In this document: positions 46,657 through 57,956 of the stretch, piece after piece
Layout of the letters: each line of letters starts with the position of its first letter
How positions within the stretch are numbered: position 1 is the stretch's first letter
From: CAVVEQ01 sp963747315
GTDB taxonomy: Bacteria > Chloroflexota > Anaerolineae > Anaerolineales > Anaerolineaceae
NCBI GenBank assembly: GCA_963747315.1
Contig: CAVVEQ010000013.1
Span: 124,001 to 188,000, forward strand
Length of the DNA stretch: 64,000 nucleotides
Direction of reading: 5' to 3'
Translations under genes and position numbers: made by a program
Notes under the pieces: model-generated
Seen by the model: only the letters and a program-made list of their open reading frames with translations
What the model was told of the DNA's origin: nothing
Databases searched by the model: none

Positions 46657-48214
46657 ATGAACGAAAAACCACTTCTTCAACTTTTTACCGATTTCCCGCT
46701 GCCGTTCGAGATCCACGGTTCCCCGCAGGGCGTGGCTATCAGGAGGATCGTCTTCGATTCCCGCCTCGTTCAGAAGGGCGACCTGTTCGTGGCGCTTCCC
46801 GGGGTGAGCTCCGACGGGCACAAGTACATCCCCGCCGCTCTTGAAAAAGGCGCCGTGGCAGTGCTCGGCAGCCTGGATCTTTCCCTGCGTGTTCCCTTCA
46901 TTAAATTAGATAATACCCGCGCCGCGATGGCTTATCTGAGCGCCGCGCTGGAGGGTTGGCCGGCGCGCTCGCTGACCGTGATCGGCGTGACCGGCACGGA
47001 CGGCAAGACGACCACCTCCTCGCTCATCCACCGCATCCTGCTGCAGGCCGGGCTGAAGGCGGGCATGATCTCCACGGTCAGCGCGGTGATCGGCGACGAG
47101 GTGCTGGATACCGGCTTCCACGTGACCACGCCGGATTCCCCCGACCTGCAGCGCTACCTGCGCCGCATGGTGGATGCCGGGCTGACCCACGTGGTGCTGG
47201 AATCCACCTCGCACGGGCTGGCGCAGGACCGGGTGACGGCCTGCGAGTTCGATATCGGCGTGGTCACCAACATCACCCACGAGCACCTGGATTACCACGG
47301 CTCCTACGAGGAATACCGCGCAGCCAAGGGCAGGCTTTTCACCATGCTTTCCGAGACACGCGAAAAGAAGCAGGGCAACCCGCGCCTGGCGGTGCTGAAC
47401 CGTGATGACGGGAGCTACGACTATTTGCACAAACTGGCGAAGGTGCGCAAGGTTTCCTACGGGCTGGGCGGCGAGGCAGACCTGACCGCCGCGGAGATCC
47501 GTTACGAACGCGGGAGGATGTCCTTCCGGGTGAGCCTGCGCGGGCTGGGCATCGACCAGGTGGTGAGCACGAATTTACTCGGGGATTACAACGTCTCGAA
47601 CTGCCTGGCGGCCTTTGCCGCGGCGGTGGAGGGGCTGGGGATCGACCCGGCCGTTGCCGCTGCAGGGCATCGCCGCGCTGCCGGGGATCCCGGGGCGCAT
47701 GGAGCAGATCGATCTGGGGCAGGATTTTACCGCGATCGTGGATTTTGCCCACACGCCCAACGCGCTGAAGGTGGCGCTGGAGCAGGCGCGCAAGATGACC
47801 AAAGGACGGGTGATCGCCATCTTCGGCTCGGCGGGGCTGCGCGACCGGGAGAAAAGAAGGCTGATGGCGGAGGTCTCGGTGGGGCTTGCCGATATCACCA
47901 TCCTGACCGCCGAGGACCCGCGCACCGAATCGCTGGAGGGGATCCTGGCCGAGATGGCTGGCGCTGCCGTTGAGAAGGGCGGGGTGGAGGGGAAGAGCTT
48001 TTACCGCGTTCCGGACCGGGGCGAGGCCATCCGCCTGGGGGTGAAGCTGGCGAAGGCCGGGGACCTGGTGATCGCCTGCGGCAAGGGGCACGAGCAGAGC
48101 ATGTGCTTTGGGGAGACGGAGTACCCCTGGGATGACCGCACGGCGATGAAGGCGGCGCTGGCGGAGCGGCTGGGGATCAGGGGGGAGAAGATGCCGGAGT
48201 TGCCGACGAGCTAG
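46657..48214 (+). CDS. murE: MurE-type UDP-MurNAc-tripeptide ligase, one-base insertion
   Basis: Adds the third amino acid to the peptidoglycan precursor; about 518 residues when repaired. GVTGTDGKTTTSSL is the ATP site, HVTTPDSPDLQ the UDP-MurNAc loop, STSHGLAQDR and NITHEHLDYHGSYEEY are conserved. An extra G at 47665-47667 breaks PAVAAAG from IAALPGIPGRMEQIDLG. The C-terminal domain has AHTPNALKVAL and EDPRTESL; the DPR motif favours diaminopimelate-like over lysine specificity, but the substrate is not certain. It stands alone, without murF or mraY. Confidence 0.9.
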
Positions 48215-49100
48215 AGAAAAGAAACACGGTCACCCAACCATCGACCTATAATAGGTTTAATCTTTTCAAAATTTAAAATATATTCAGAATGAATATCTTG
48301 ATCGGTTCCTGATCATTATTCATAATCGATCCCTTTATTGAAATTTATAATCCGAATTGATGATTCACCAATAAATTCTTTGGGTATTTCTGGTACGATT
48401 CCGAAAACAGTTTCTCGGTTTAAGGTGTCTTTTGAGCTGTCGAGTACAAATGATCCGTTTATCGGTTCATATGTAACTTGATTAGCAATTTTTACCCGAT
48501 TGTGATGTTAGCGGGTCCCACGCCTCAATATTGACATTCAAACTCAACAGGAAGCACAAATTTTTGACTTCGTGATATATTAATAATATCAAAAAATATA
48601 CTATATCTATTATTATCATATTTAGTCATTAATGAGGGTAATAATTCAATTTTTAGAGCTTCGGTTCTGTTTTCATCTTCAATTTTGATTTGTTGCTTAA
48701 TATTTAATATCGAACATCCATATAGAAAAAATATGTAAGAATTATTAATGTTAATATTACTTGAAAATTTCGCGATAGTTACGGTCTCGTTGAAATCGAT
48801 GAATGGCTTGTTCGAGTATTTTGTGGGTATCCATTAATAACTGATAAAATTCATGAAAAAGATCAAAATATCGGCTATTGAAAGGGGGTCGCTCAGATAA
48901 TTTAAAAGTAGCTTCAAGTATCGTTGTTTTTATCGTGTAGATTGGGCATCGTAATTCGTACCCCGCACAAAAATCTTCAATTCGTTCAAGTCATTCCGTA
49001 AATTAATTTATTATTTAAAGGGCATAATATATTAATGTTAATAAAGTTGAATCATAATATTATTGTTGATAAGAGATATTATTAATATTGTGCTCACCCA
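48215..49100. other. AT-rich island
   Basis: From just after murE to within the DoxX-like gene the base composition drops sharply, with many runs such as ATTAATAATAT, in contrast to the GC-rich flanks. No long uninterrupted open frame exists, but a minus-strand gene can be rebuilt (see 48316-48994). No transposase or tRNA border was found. Composition suggests horizontally acquired DNA. Confidence 0.7.
48316..48994 (-). CDS. hypothetical protein in the AT-rich island, frame broken about four times
   Basis: Hidden gene of unknown function, about 224 residues when rebuilt. Open minus-strand segments follow each other, each shifted by +1: 48990-48757 (LERIEDFCAGYELRCPIYT, RYFDLFHEFYQLLMDTHKI), 48833-48525 (FIDFNETVTIAKFSSNINI, TEALKIELLPSLMTKYDNN), a short one with NVNIEAWDPLTSQSG, and one to TAA 48318-48316 (IANQVTYEPINGSFVLD, EIPKEFIGESSIRIINF). 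ATG 48994-48992 needs one more base removed. The first third looks helical, the rest beta-rich. Because each step is a single extra base, as in the ribosomal genes, one gene is more likely than several. No family recognised. Confidence 0.5.
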
Positions 49101-49405
49101 CACCTTCGGTGTTTCCCGGCATTTCAGGTGAAACACGATCGATCCCAGCATCAGCAGCGCGCCGAGGGCGGCGGCATAAACGGTGATCATCGGGTCCCAG
49201 CCCAGCGCGCGGGGGAGAATGAGAAAAACCGCGTCGATGCGCCAGCAGCGCGGAGATCCCCGCCAGGATGGGCTTGGATTTCGGCTCCCATCTTCTGGAT
49301 GCCGTACTGCAGGGTGGGTTTATCCTGCCGGAAGGCATGGATGAAGGCGGAGGAGATGAATTTGACCGCCAGGATGATCTGCAGCGCCCAGGTGAGGTAG
49401 TACAT
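49038..49405 (-). CDS. DoxX-like membrane protein, two single-base insertions
   Basis: About 121 residues when repaired. Minus-strand start ATG 49405 with GAGAGG upstream gives MYYLTWALQIILAVKFISSA; then the frame shifts +1 near 49283 (KSKPILAGISALL) and again near 49240 (IDAVFLILPRALGWDPMIT, ALGALLMLGSIVFHLKC). Three to four hydrophobic segments and the ILP...L...A...GA..FHL pattern match the DoxX-like family. The last 20 residues (TILIISLINNNIMIQLY) are coded by AT-rich sequence, so the end of the gene may have been replaced at the island border. Confidence 0.65.
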
Positions 49406-49516
49406 ACTGCCTCTCATTAAGATATTCATCATCATTATAGAGGAAAACCATCCCGCGCAATTGCCTGTGTGGTGCGGAAGGTATAATCCTGGTCAGAACT
49501 CACGGAGGGTTTTTTA

Positions 49517-49987
49517 ATGAAAGCACTTGTCATCTATGATTCGGTTTTCGGCAACACGGAAAAGATCGCCCTGGCGGTGGGGGAGGCGGCCGGCGCGCAG
49601 GTGGTGAAGGTGGGGGCACTCCAGGCTGGGGCGCTGGCAGGCGTGGAGCTGCTGCTGGTGGGCTCGCCCACGCGCGGGTTCCGCCCGACCGAGGGCATTC
49701 AAAAATTCTTAAAGGGGCTGCCCAAAGGGTCGCTTGCCGGGGTGGCGGTGGGCGGCTTCGATACCCGTATGGACGTGAAGGAGGTCAAGAACAGGGTGTT
49801 GACCTTCATGGAAAGCATCTTCGGCTACGCCGCGGAACCGATCGACAAGGCGCTGGTCAAGTGCGGCGGGCGGCAGATGATTCAGCCGGCGGGATTCTTC
49901 GTGCACGGCTCGGAAGGACCCTTGTGGGATGGGGAATTGGAACGGGCGAAGGAATGGGGGAAGCAGGCAGCCGGGAAAGCTGGCTAG
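49517..49987 (+). CDS. flavodoxin family protein
   Basis: FMN-binding electron carrier-like protein, 156 residues. The phosphate loop is DSVFGNTEKIA (T/S-x-T/N-G-x-T type), followed by LLVGSPTRGFRPTEGIQKFL. GGAGG lies before the ATG and a TATAAT at 49482-49487. The stop TAG shares the CTAG at 49984-49987 with the stop of the converging DUF1697 gene. Confidence 0.88.
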   Translation: MKALVIYDSVFGNTEKIALAVGEAAGAQVVKVGALQAGALAGVELLLVGSPTRGFRPTEGIQKFLKGLPKGSLAGVAVGGFDTRMDVKEVKNRVLTFMESIFGYAAEPIDKALVKCGGRQMIQPAGFFVHGSEGPLWDGELERAKEWGKQAAGKAG

Positions 49988-50534
49988 GGCAGCTCTTCCG
50001 CCATCCTGAGGAGCGTCACCACCGAGTTCCAGTTGCGGGTAGTGACCTTCTGCATAAGTTTTCGCTCAAAGAAAGCGTTATTCAATTTCGTGCGCCCGTA
50101 TCCCTGCGGGCAGAAGAGGTAGACCTCCTCCAGCCCGGGCTTCATTTCATCCGGGATCCCGGCGGGGGCGACCAGGCTTGCCCGGGTTTCGGGGGTGAGC
50201 GGGGCGGTGAGGAAGGTCACGTGCAGGAAGGCGGGATCTTCGCTTCGCGCGGTCAAAAACGGGTTCTCGCCCGCCACGCGCGCCATTTCCTCGGCGGTAC
50301 GCAGGAAAACCGGGGTGGTAAAACCGAATTTCTCCGCTATGGCATTCCCGATCATTTCCCCGAGCACCGCGCGATCCGCCTCCGGGCTGGAAAAGACCGC
50401 GTTGCCGGATTGGATATATGTACGTGGTGATTCAAACCCAGAGCTGCCATGAGCAGGGATTGAAGTTCGGGCATGGGCATGCGCTTCTGCCCGCCGACGT
50501 TGATGCCCTGCAGGAGCAGGATCCATTTGGTCAT
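49984..50534 (-). CDS. DUF1697 family protein, one-base deletion
   Basis: About 183 residues when repaired. Start ATG 50534 gives MTKWILLLQGINVGGQKRM and MPELQSLLMAALGL; the frame then changes near 50430-50434, where one base seems missing, and continues as SPRTYIQSGNAVFSS, the family signature, to ENPFLTAR and RNWNSVVTLLRMAEEL. Function of the family is not known. It converges with the flavodoxin gene. Confidence 0.82.
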
Positions 50535-50589
50535 GGCTTGATGATAGCACAGGGGAGGAGAGTAATTTGGTTGAAGCGATGATTTGTAA

Positions 50590-50619
50590 AAGAGGCTGGC
50601 GATTGATCGCCAGCCTCTT
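50590..50619. terminator. terminator after pnp
   Basis: AAGAGGCTGGCGAT (50590-50603) / ATCGCCAGCCTCTT (50606-50619), a near-perfect long stem with T-runs on both sides, so it can work in both directions. Confidence 0.85.
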
Positions 50620-50633
50620 TTTTGTGCTTCGTT

Positions 50634-52872
<2,239 letters not shown>

Positions 52873-53015
52873 TATTGCAAACTCCCTTTTTTGTTTCCCA
52901 CCCGGTCAGGGACTGAGGGCTGTTCTGGATGGATCACGGGGATGATCCAGACCGGCTTTCAATTCCCGACCTGCGGGCCATAAAATTCTTACGCACTTAT
53001 CAATGAATGAAACGA

Positions 53016-53041
53016 GTAGATGGAAGTGCTCAACCATCTAC
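53016..53041 (-). promoter_or_regulatory. hairpin in the rpsO-pnp spacer
   Basis: GTAGATGG (53016-53023) / CCATCTAC (53034-53041), 10-base loop, 18 bases after the rpsO stop on the minus strand. Without a real T-tract it may be a processing site or a weak terminator. In E. coli the pnp leader has a hairpin used in PNPase autoregulation; that role here is only a possibility. Confidence 0.4.
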
Positions 53042-53058
53042 CCGTAGGAAAGCCTGCC

Positions 53059-53328
53059 TTACTTGTGGCGGAGGCTCAACCGCTCAGTGATCTGCATGAA
53101 GCGGTTGAAATCCTTCTTTTTGAGGTAAGCCAGAAGGCGGCGGCGGTGGCCGACCATCTTGAGCAGGCCGCGGCGGGAGGATTCATCGTGCTTGTTCGCG
53201 CGCAGGTGCTCGGTGAGCGTGGTGATGCGGTTGGTGAGGATGGCGATCTGTACTTCGGGCGACCCGGTGTCGCCTTCGTGCTGACCATAATCGGTAATGA
53301 GCTTTCCCTTGGTTTCCTTCGTAATCAT
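53059..53328 (-). CDS. rpsO: 30S ribosomal protein S15
   Basis: S15, 89 residues, intact (MITKETKGKLITDYGQHEG; GSPEVQIAILTNRI; HRRRLLAYLKKKDFNRF). It is first in the rpsO-pnp unit on the minus strand. Confidence 0.97.
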   Translation of the reverse strand: MITKETKGKLITDYGQHEGDTGSPEVQIAILTNRITTLTEHLRANKHDESSRRGLLKMVGHRRRLLAYLKKKDFNRFMQITERLSLRHK

Positions 53329-53482
53329 GACTTCTGCATTCTCCTAAATTTATTTGCGCAGGTCTCCATACCCGCAGCATCACCGCAGGCAGGACCAGTC
53401 AGGGCAGTATTATAACAGGATTCTCCCCATAGAGCGGTGAGAAAATGAGTATCCGGTGAGAGCCGGAAGGGGCAAAGAATCA

Positions 53483-54316
53483 TCACGGGGAGGATTCGCC
53501 CGCATCCCGGGCGGTTGATGAGGCACGCAAATAATGTCGCAGGGCAGCCTGGGTGTCGGCAGGCAGATCGGGGAGCAGGCGCCGGATAAACCGCAGCAGG
53601 GCAGGGGAGGGATCAGAATCCAGGAATTTCCGCAGGTAGGAGCGCGTTTCCACCGGGGAGATCCCATTGATGAGGATTATCACATCGTGCAGGGCGGACA
53701 TAACCGCGGGTGGAGGATCGTTGACCAGCGGCTCCAGCATATTGAAAATGCGGGGGAGGAAATCCAACCCCGTTTCCGCCAGGAATGGTTCCAGCGCCTG
53801 CAACCCGAGGATGACCTCCTGCGGATCGGGCGAGATCAGAAGGTCCGCAGCGAAGCTCAGCCAGGTATCCGGCTCCGCTTTTCGGATGGCGGCTCCACCG
53901 GTGGAAAAAAGCAGCCGCAGCAGACCCGGATCAATCGTGGGATCGCACCAACGCTGCAATCTGTCCAATACTTCCTTGCGGTAGCCGGGCGGAACCTCTC
54001 CGAGCAGGAAGACGGCGATCTCGCACATCTCCAGGATCCGGGTTTCCCAAAGCTTGTCGATATTGACCAGGCAGTGGATGGGATCGGCACTCCCAACCAT
54101 GCCAAGTTGCAGCTCCAATTGCTGCATCACCAGGGGAGGGACGTTATAGGCAGGCAGCCGGCTGCGGTGGCTGACGTTGGTTCCCGGGCGGTAGGCGCGG
54201 TTGCCGTAGAGCTCCAGCAGGGAATCCAGCCCGCGGGTGAATTCGGCGGGATCGTCGAAAGATTCCGCCAGGCGCGTGGTCTGGATCCTCAGGCGGGCTA
54301 ACTGAACCGCGGGCAT
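53483..54316 (-). CDS. hypothetical helical (HEAT-like) protein
   Basis: A 277-residue soluble protein not assigned to a family. It is mostly helical with repeated LxxLxxF-type helices (EVILGLQALEPFLAETGLDF, LPRIFNMLEPLVNDPPPAVM, SYLRKFLDSDPSPALLRFI), which suggests alpha-alpha repeats. No catalytic motif seen. It begins 27 bases downstream of proS on the same strand and may be co-transcribed with it. Confidence 0.6.
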   Translation of the reverse strand: MPAVQLARLRIQTTRLAESFDDPAEFTRGLDSLLELYGNRAYRPGTNVSHRSRLPAYNVPPLVMQQLELQLGMVGSADPIHCLVNIDKLWETRILEMCEIAVFLLGEVPPGYRKEVLDRLQRWCDPTIDPGLLRLLFSTGGAAIRKAEPDTWLSFAADLLISPDPQEVILGLQALEPFLAETGLDFLPRIFNMLEPLVNDPPPAVMSALHDVIILINGISPVETRSYLRKFLDSDPSPALLRFIRRLLPDLPADTQAALRHYLRASSTARDAGESSP

Positions 54317-54343
54317 GGGATCGATCCTGTTGGGTTTATGGAA

Positions 54344-55777
54344 TTAATACGCTTTGGCGAAATACGCCTTATCGTTGGCGGGCTGGCCGCAAACAATGCA
54401 TTTTCCGGGAGGTACCTGCTGGTTCATGGGGATGCAGCGGGTGGTAGCCTTGGTATCCTCCTTGACCTTCGCCTCGCAGTCTTTGCTGCCGCACCAGTAG
54501 GAGTAAGCCCAGCCATTCTGTACCACTTCCTTCAGCGCTTCGTAGTCGACCGGGTCTTCGATGTGGGCTTCGCGGAAGGCGAGCGCGCGGTCATAGAGCG
54601 CCTGTTGGATTTCGGCGAGCAGCGCGGCGACCGTCGCCCCGATGCCAGCCTGGGGGACGAAGGATTTACCCTCGCGTCCGGGTTTATCGCGGCGGGCAAG
54701 CGCAACGCTTCCCTTTTCCACATCTTTGGGACCGATCTCCATCCGCAGGGGCACCCCGCGCAGCTCCCAATCGTTGAATTTAAAACCAGGGGTGACCTCG
54801 GTGCGGTCATCCACCTTCACCCGGATGGCAGAGAGCTCAGCGGTGATCTTTTGAACCACGGGTATCACCAGGGATTTCTCTTCGTCGTTCTTAAAAATGG
54901 GTACGATCACAACCTGAATGGGGGCAAGGCGCGGCGGGAGGATCAGTCCCTGGTCGTCGCCGTGGGTCATGATGATGGCTCCGATCAGGCGGGTGGAAAC
55001 CCCCCAGGAGGTCGTCCAGCAATATTGCAGTTCGTTATTAACATCCAGGTATTGGATATCAAAGGCTTTGGCGAAATTCTGACCAAGATTATGAGAGGTA
55101 CCCGATTGCAGCGCCTTGGTATCTCCCATCATGGCTTCGATGGAGTAGGATGCCGAAGCTCCGGCGAATTTCTCAACATCACTCTTGCGCCCGCGGATCA
55201 CCGGGATGGCAGCATCCTCTTCTGCGAAGGCGGCATAGGTATCGAGCATACGGATCGTTTCCTCCTGGGCTTCCTCTGCAGTGGCGTGGGCGGTGTGACC
55301 CTCCTGCCAGTAGAACTCGAGGGTGCGCAGGAAGAGCCGGGTGCGCATTTCCCAGCGGACAACATTGGCCCACTGGTTGATCAGCACCGGCAGGTCGCGG
55401 TAGGACTTGATCCATTTGGAATACATGTAGCCGATGATGGTTTCGGAGGTGGGGCGGATGACCAGTGGCTCTTCCAGTTCCTGTCCCCCGCCGTGGGTGA
55501 CCACGGCCAGCTCGGGGGAGAAACCCTCCACGTGTTCCTTCTCTTTTTCCAGGAAGGACTTGGGGATGAGCAGGGGGAAGGCGGCGTTGACATGCCCGGT
55601 GGCCTTGAAGCGTTTATCCAGGCTCTGCTGGATGTTCTCCCACAGCGCCCAGCCGTAGGGTCTGACAACCATGCAGCCGCGTACCGGGGCGTAATCCGCC
55701 AGTTCGGCGCGCTGGATCAGCTGGTTGTACCATTCGGAATAATTCTCACTTCGGGTGGGCAGTTTTTCTGTGCTCAT
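54344..55777 (-). CDS. proS: prolyl-tRNA synthetase (short, eukaryote/archaea-like type)
   Basis: Charges tRNA-Pro; 477 residues, intact. Class II motifs: GCMVVRPYGWALWENIQ, RPTSETIIGYMYSKW (motif 2 region with TSE), FLRTLEFYWQEGHTAHA, and GDDQGLILPPRLAP (motif 3). The insertion domain of the long bacterial type is absent, and the C-terminus has a CGSKDC ... CIVCG zinc domain, both as in the archaeal/eukaryotic type. No editing domain. Confidence 0.95.
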   Translation of the reverse strand: MSTEKLPTRSENYSEWYNQLIQRAELADYAPVRGCMVVRPYGWALWENIQQSLDKRFKATGHVNAAFPLLIPKSFLEKEKEHVEGFSPELAVVTHGGGQELEEPLVIRPTSETIIGYMYSKWIKSYRDLPVLINQWANVVRWEMRTRLFLRTLEFYWQEGHTAHATAEEAQEETIRMLDTYAAFAEEDAAIPVIRGRKSDVEKFAGASASYSIEAMMGDTKALQSGTSHNLGQNFAKAFDIQYLDVNNELQYCWTTSWGVSTRLIGAIIMTHGDDQGLILPPRLAPIQVVIVPIFKNDEEKSLVIPVVQKITAELSAIRVKVDDRTEVTPGFKFNDWELRGVPLRMEIGPKDVEKGSVALARRDKPGREGKSFVPQAGIGATVAALLAEIQQALYDRALAFREAHIEDPVDYEALKEVVQNGWAYSYWCGSKDCEAKVKEDTKATTRCIPMNQQVPPGKCIVCGQPANDKAYFAKAY

Positions 55778-55834
55778 TTATCTGGAACGCTTTCTTTAAA
55801 TGGGATGATAAGCCCCGATTATAGCAGGAACGGA

Positions 55835-56381
55835 TTATTTATCCGCGAGCAGCTTTTGAATGAGTGGCAGGGCGGAGAGGTGATCGGGGGCGAGGAGCAG
55901 CCGTTCCCAATCCCGTTCGGGGGCAGTAGATCCCCGAAAGCTGGTGGTATTTTGTGATGGTTTCCTTCCAGCCTTCACCGATCAGAACCAGGGGTTTTGC
56001 GGGGATGGCGGAGATGATCATCAGGTTCCACATCACCGCCAGCTCCGCGAGCGTCCCCGGTCCACCAGGCAGGGCGATGGCGGCATCGCACTGCCTGATC
56101 AAATAGCCGATCCGATCCATCAAGCCGGGAAGACGGATCTCCTCGATCACCCAGGGGTTCACCCGCATTTGGCGCCAGCTCTCGATCTCCTCGCAGCTCA
56201 CCCCGATCACGTGACCACCGGCCTCGTTGGCGCCGCGGGAGATAGCCTCCATCGTACCTGTGTAGCCACCGGTCATTACCTGGAAGCCGGCATGGGCGAT
56301 CATTTCTCCAAGCTGTTTCGCGTTTTCGTATTCCGGGCTCCCGGGCTTGGGATGGGCTCCACCGAAGACAGTTATGATCAT
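55835..56381 (-). CDS. LOG family (lysine-decarboxylase-like) protein, one-base insertion
   Basis: About 181 residues when repaired. VFGGAHPKPGSPEYENA and the nucleotide-binding ALPGGPGTLAELAVMWN (PGGxGTxxE) place it in the LOG/TIGR00725-00730 group, of which some release cytokinin bases from nucleotides. An extra base at 55925 breaks KYHQLSGIY from APERDWERLLLAPDHLS; the repaired end is LIQKLLADK with stop 55837-55835. It is 13 bases downstream of... the GT87-like gene lies on its 5' side in sequence order but both read leftward, the LOG gene after it. Confidence 0.82.
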
Positions 56382-56394
56382 GGTTACCTCGAGT

Positions 56395-57639
56395 TCATTC
56401 TTTGGAAAGATTGAAATGTCGATCGGTTGAATTTGTGATTCGTTGATCGGGTTTTGATAGAAGAATCCAGGCGAAGAGGATGGCGAAATATACGAGGGGC
56501 AGCTCGTCCGCCGGTGGAAATACCCATTTGCTGAGAATGAAGATCACCCATGAAACTATGAGCGGGAGGAACCAGGCGAGCGCATACAACCAGCCTTTGG
56601 GGGCGCGAAGGGAGGCCACCCAGCAGACCAGCGGCACGAGCAGGCTGAGCTGTTCATAGGAGATGCCGTGCGGGTGAAATGAATAGGTGACCAGGCCGAA
56701 CCAGAGGAATAGCTCCAGGTCGGTCGTCCGGCGGCGGATCCAGCGGTAGATCAGCCAGGCGGTAAGGGCAACCATCATCCCTGCGAGGATCAGAGCTGCT
56801 GTCTGTCCAGCCTTTCCCGGGAGGATCAACCCAACCAGGTTGCCGATGGTGGGGTTGGATTGGACGTAGCCGGCGTATTCGCGCACCCTTCCCATCCACA
56901 GCATCAACCAGCCGGGGACCACTGCGAAGGAGAGGAGGAAAAAAACGAACCAGGAAAAAACCAGGGATATTAGAAAGCGCCAGTATTTATACCGGATTGA
57001 GGTTAGAAGAATGAAAGCGAGGAACAGCCACATGAACTGTGGCTTGGTGGTGGACCAGGCCAGGAGGATGCCGGTGAGTACCTGCAACCAGACGGGCGGG
57101 TCCCGGCGGGCAACGAAGAATCCGAAATACAGGATCAGGATGCTTGAGATCGTCACCACGAAATTACCCAGGATCAACCCGAAGGCGACCGGATAAAACG
57201 CAAGGTAAGTAAATGGGAGCCATTTGGGAGCCCGCGGAAACGCGAGATAGATCACACTGACGACCAGGAGGATATTGGCTACCAGCCAGATGGACTCCGC
57301 CCAGGGGTAATCCAATCCGCTCAACGGCAGAAGGATGAAGAGACTGTATGGTGGATAGGCAAAGGCCACCTGGTCCTCCCAGGCGAAAGCCTCGCGGCCG
57401 TAGATGCCCATCTGACTCTGCAAAGTGACCGCGCTGCTGTAGGGATTGACGTGATCGATGAAAGCTGCCTTGGAAGCCAGCCAGAACGTGAAAAAATCCG
57501 CGCCTACAGGCAGGTTCACGAGAATGGAATGCGCATTGACCACCAGTGCCCCTGCAACGAGAAGAACAATTCCGATGAGGACGATCTTTTGCCAGGGTTT
57601 GAGGCCAGGTTTCAATACAGCAGGCTGCGTTCCAGCCAT
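56395..57639 (-). CDS. GT87-like (DUF2029) membrane glycosyltransferase
   Basis: A 414-residue protein with about ten hydrophobic segments. The first outer loop, GADFFTFWLASKAAFIDHVNPYS, resembles the D-x-x-x-(F/Y) ... G-x-x-P-Y loop of GT87 mannosyltransferases, and AFAYPPYSLFILLPL is the typical following block. It probably uses polyprenyl-phosphate-sugar at the outer membrane face. The LOG gene follows 13 bases later on the same strand. Confidence 0.75.
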   Translation of the reverse strand: MAGTQPAVLKPGLKPWQKIVLIGIVLLVAGALVVNAHSILVNLPVGADFFTFWLASKAAFIDHVNPYSSAVTLQSQMGIYGREAFAWEDQVAFAYPPYSLFILLPLSGLDYPWAESIWLVANILLVVSVIYLAFPRAPKWLPFTYLAFYPVAFGLILGNFVVTISSILILYFGFFVARRDPPVWLQVLTGILLAWSTTKPQFMWLFLAFILLTSIRYKYWRFLISLVFSWFVFFLLSFAVVPGWLMLWMGRVREYAGYVQSNPTIGNLVGLILPGKAGQTAALILAGMMVALTAWLIYRWIRRRTTDLELFLWFGLVTYSFHPHGISYEQLSLLVPLVCWVASLRAPKGWLYALAWFLPLIVSWVIFILSKWVFPPADELPLVYFAILFAWILLSKPDQRITNSTDRHFNLSKE

Positions 57640-57641
57640 GC

Positions 57642-57872
57642 TTACCGTTTGGTGGTTTCTTCGTCCGCCTTAAGCTCGGCGATGACGTTCACCGCCACCT
57701 TGGCGGATCCCTGTTGGGCGGTCATCCAACCGGGTTTATTGGCCATATCGATCAGGTGACCGAGGACGGACTTCTGTTCATCCTCATTCAACTTAAGCCA
57801 GGTTTTTCTGATCAGTTGGGGATTGCGGGAAAGGATGCCATCCCAGATCCATTCAGGATTATCGATTGTCAT
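57642..57872 (-). CDS. small hypothetical protein
   Basis: A 76-residue soluble protein (MTIDNPEWIWDGILSRNPQL ... AVNVIAELKADEETTKR), probably helical. It ends 2 bases before the GT87-like start, so translational coupling is likely. No family recognised; intactness and coupling argue for a real gene. Confidence 0.6.
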   Translation of the reverse strand: MTIDNPEWIWDGILSRNPQLIRKTWLKLNEDEQKSVLGHLIDMANKPGWMTAQQGSAKVAVNVIAELKADEETTKR

Positions 57873-57910
57873 GAGTATAGGGTATCAAATCCAACCTGTA
57901 ACGTCAAGAA

Positions 57911-57941
57911 AAAAGGCCTGCTCAATTTCAGCAGGCCTTTT
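57911..57941 (-). terminator. terminator after the EF-G-like gene
   Basis: AAAAGGCCTGCT (57911-57922) / AGCAGGCCTTTT (57930-57941), 7-base loop; on the minus strand it is followed by TTTTTTCTT. Confidence 0.88.
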
Positions 57942-57956
57942 GGTCGCAGGAATAAA

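Noticed and set aside
48215..49100. Insertion sequence or prophage remnant as the origin of the AT-rich island
   Set aside because: No transposase, integrase, terminal inverted repeats or tRNA border could be found in the bases shown.
54338..55957. 539-codon plus-strand open frame opposite proS and the LOG gene
   Set aside because: It spans two real minus-strand genes and the gap between them; no start signal and no conserved motif.
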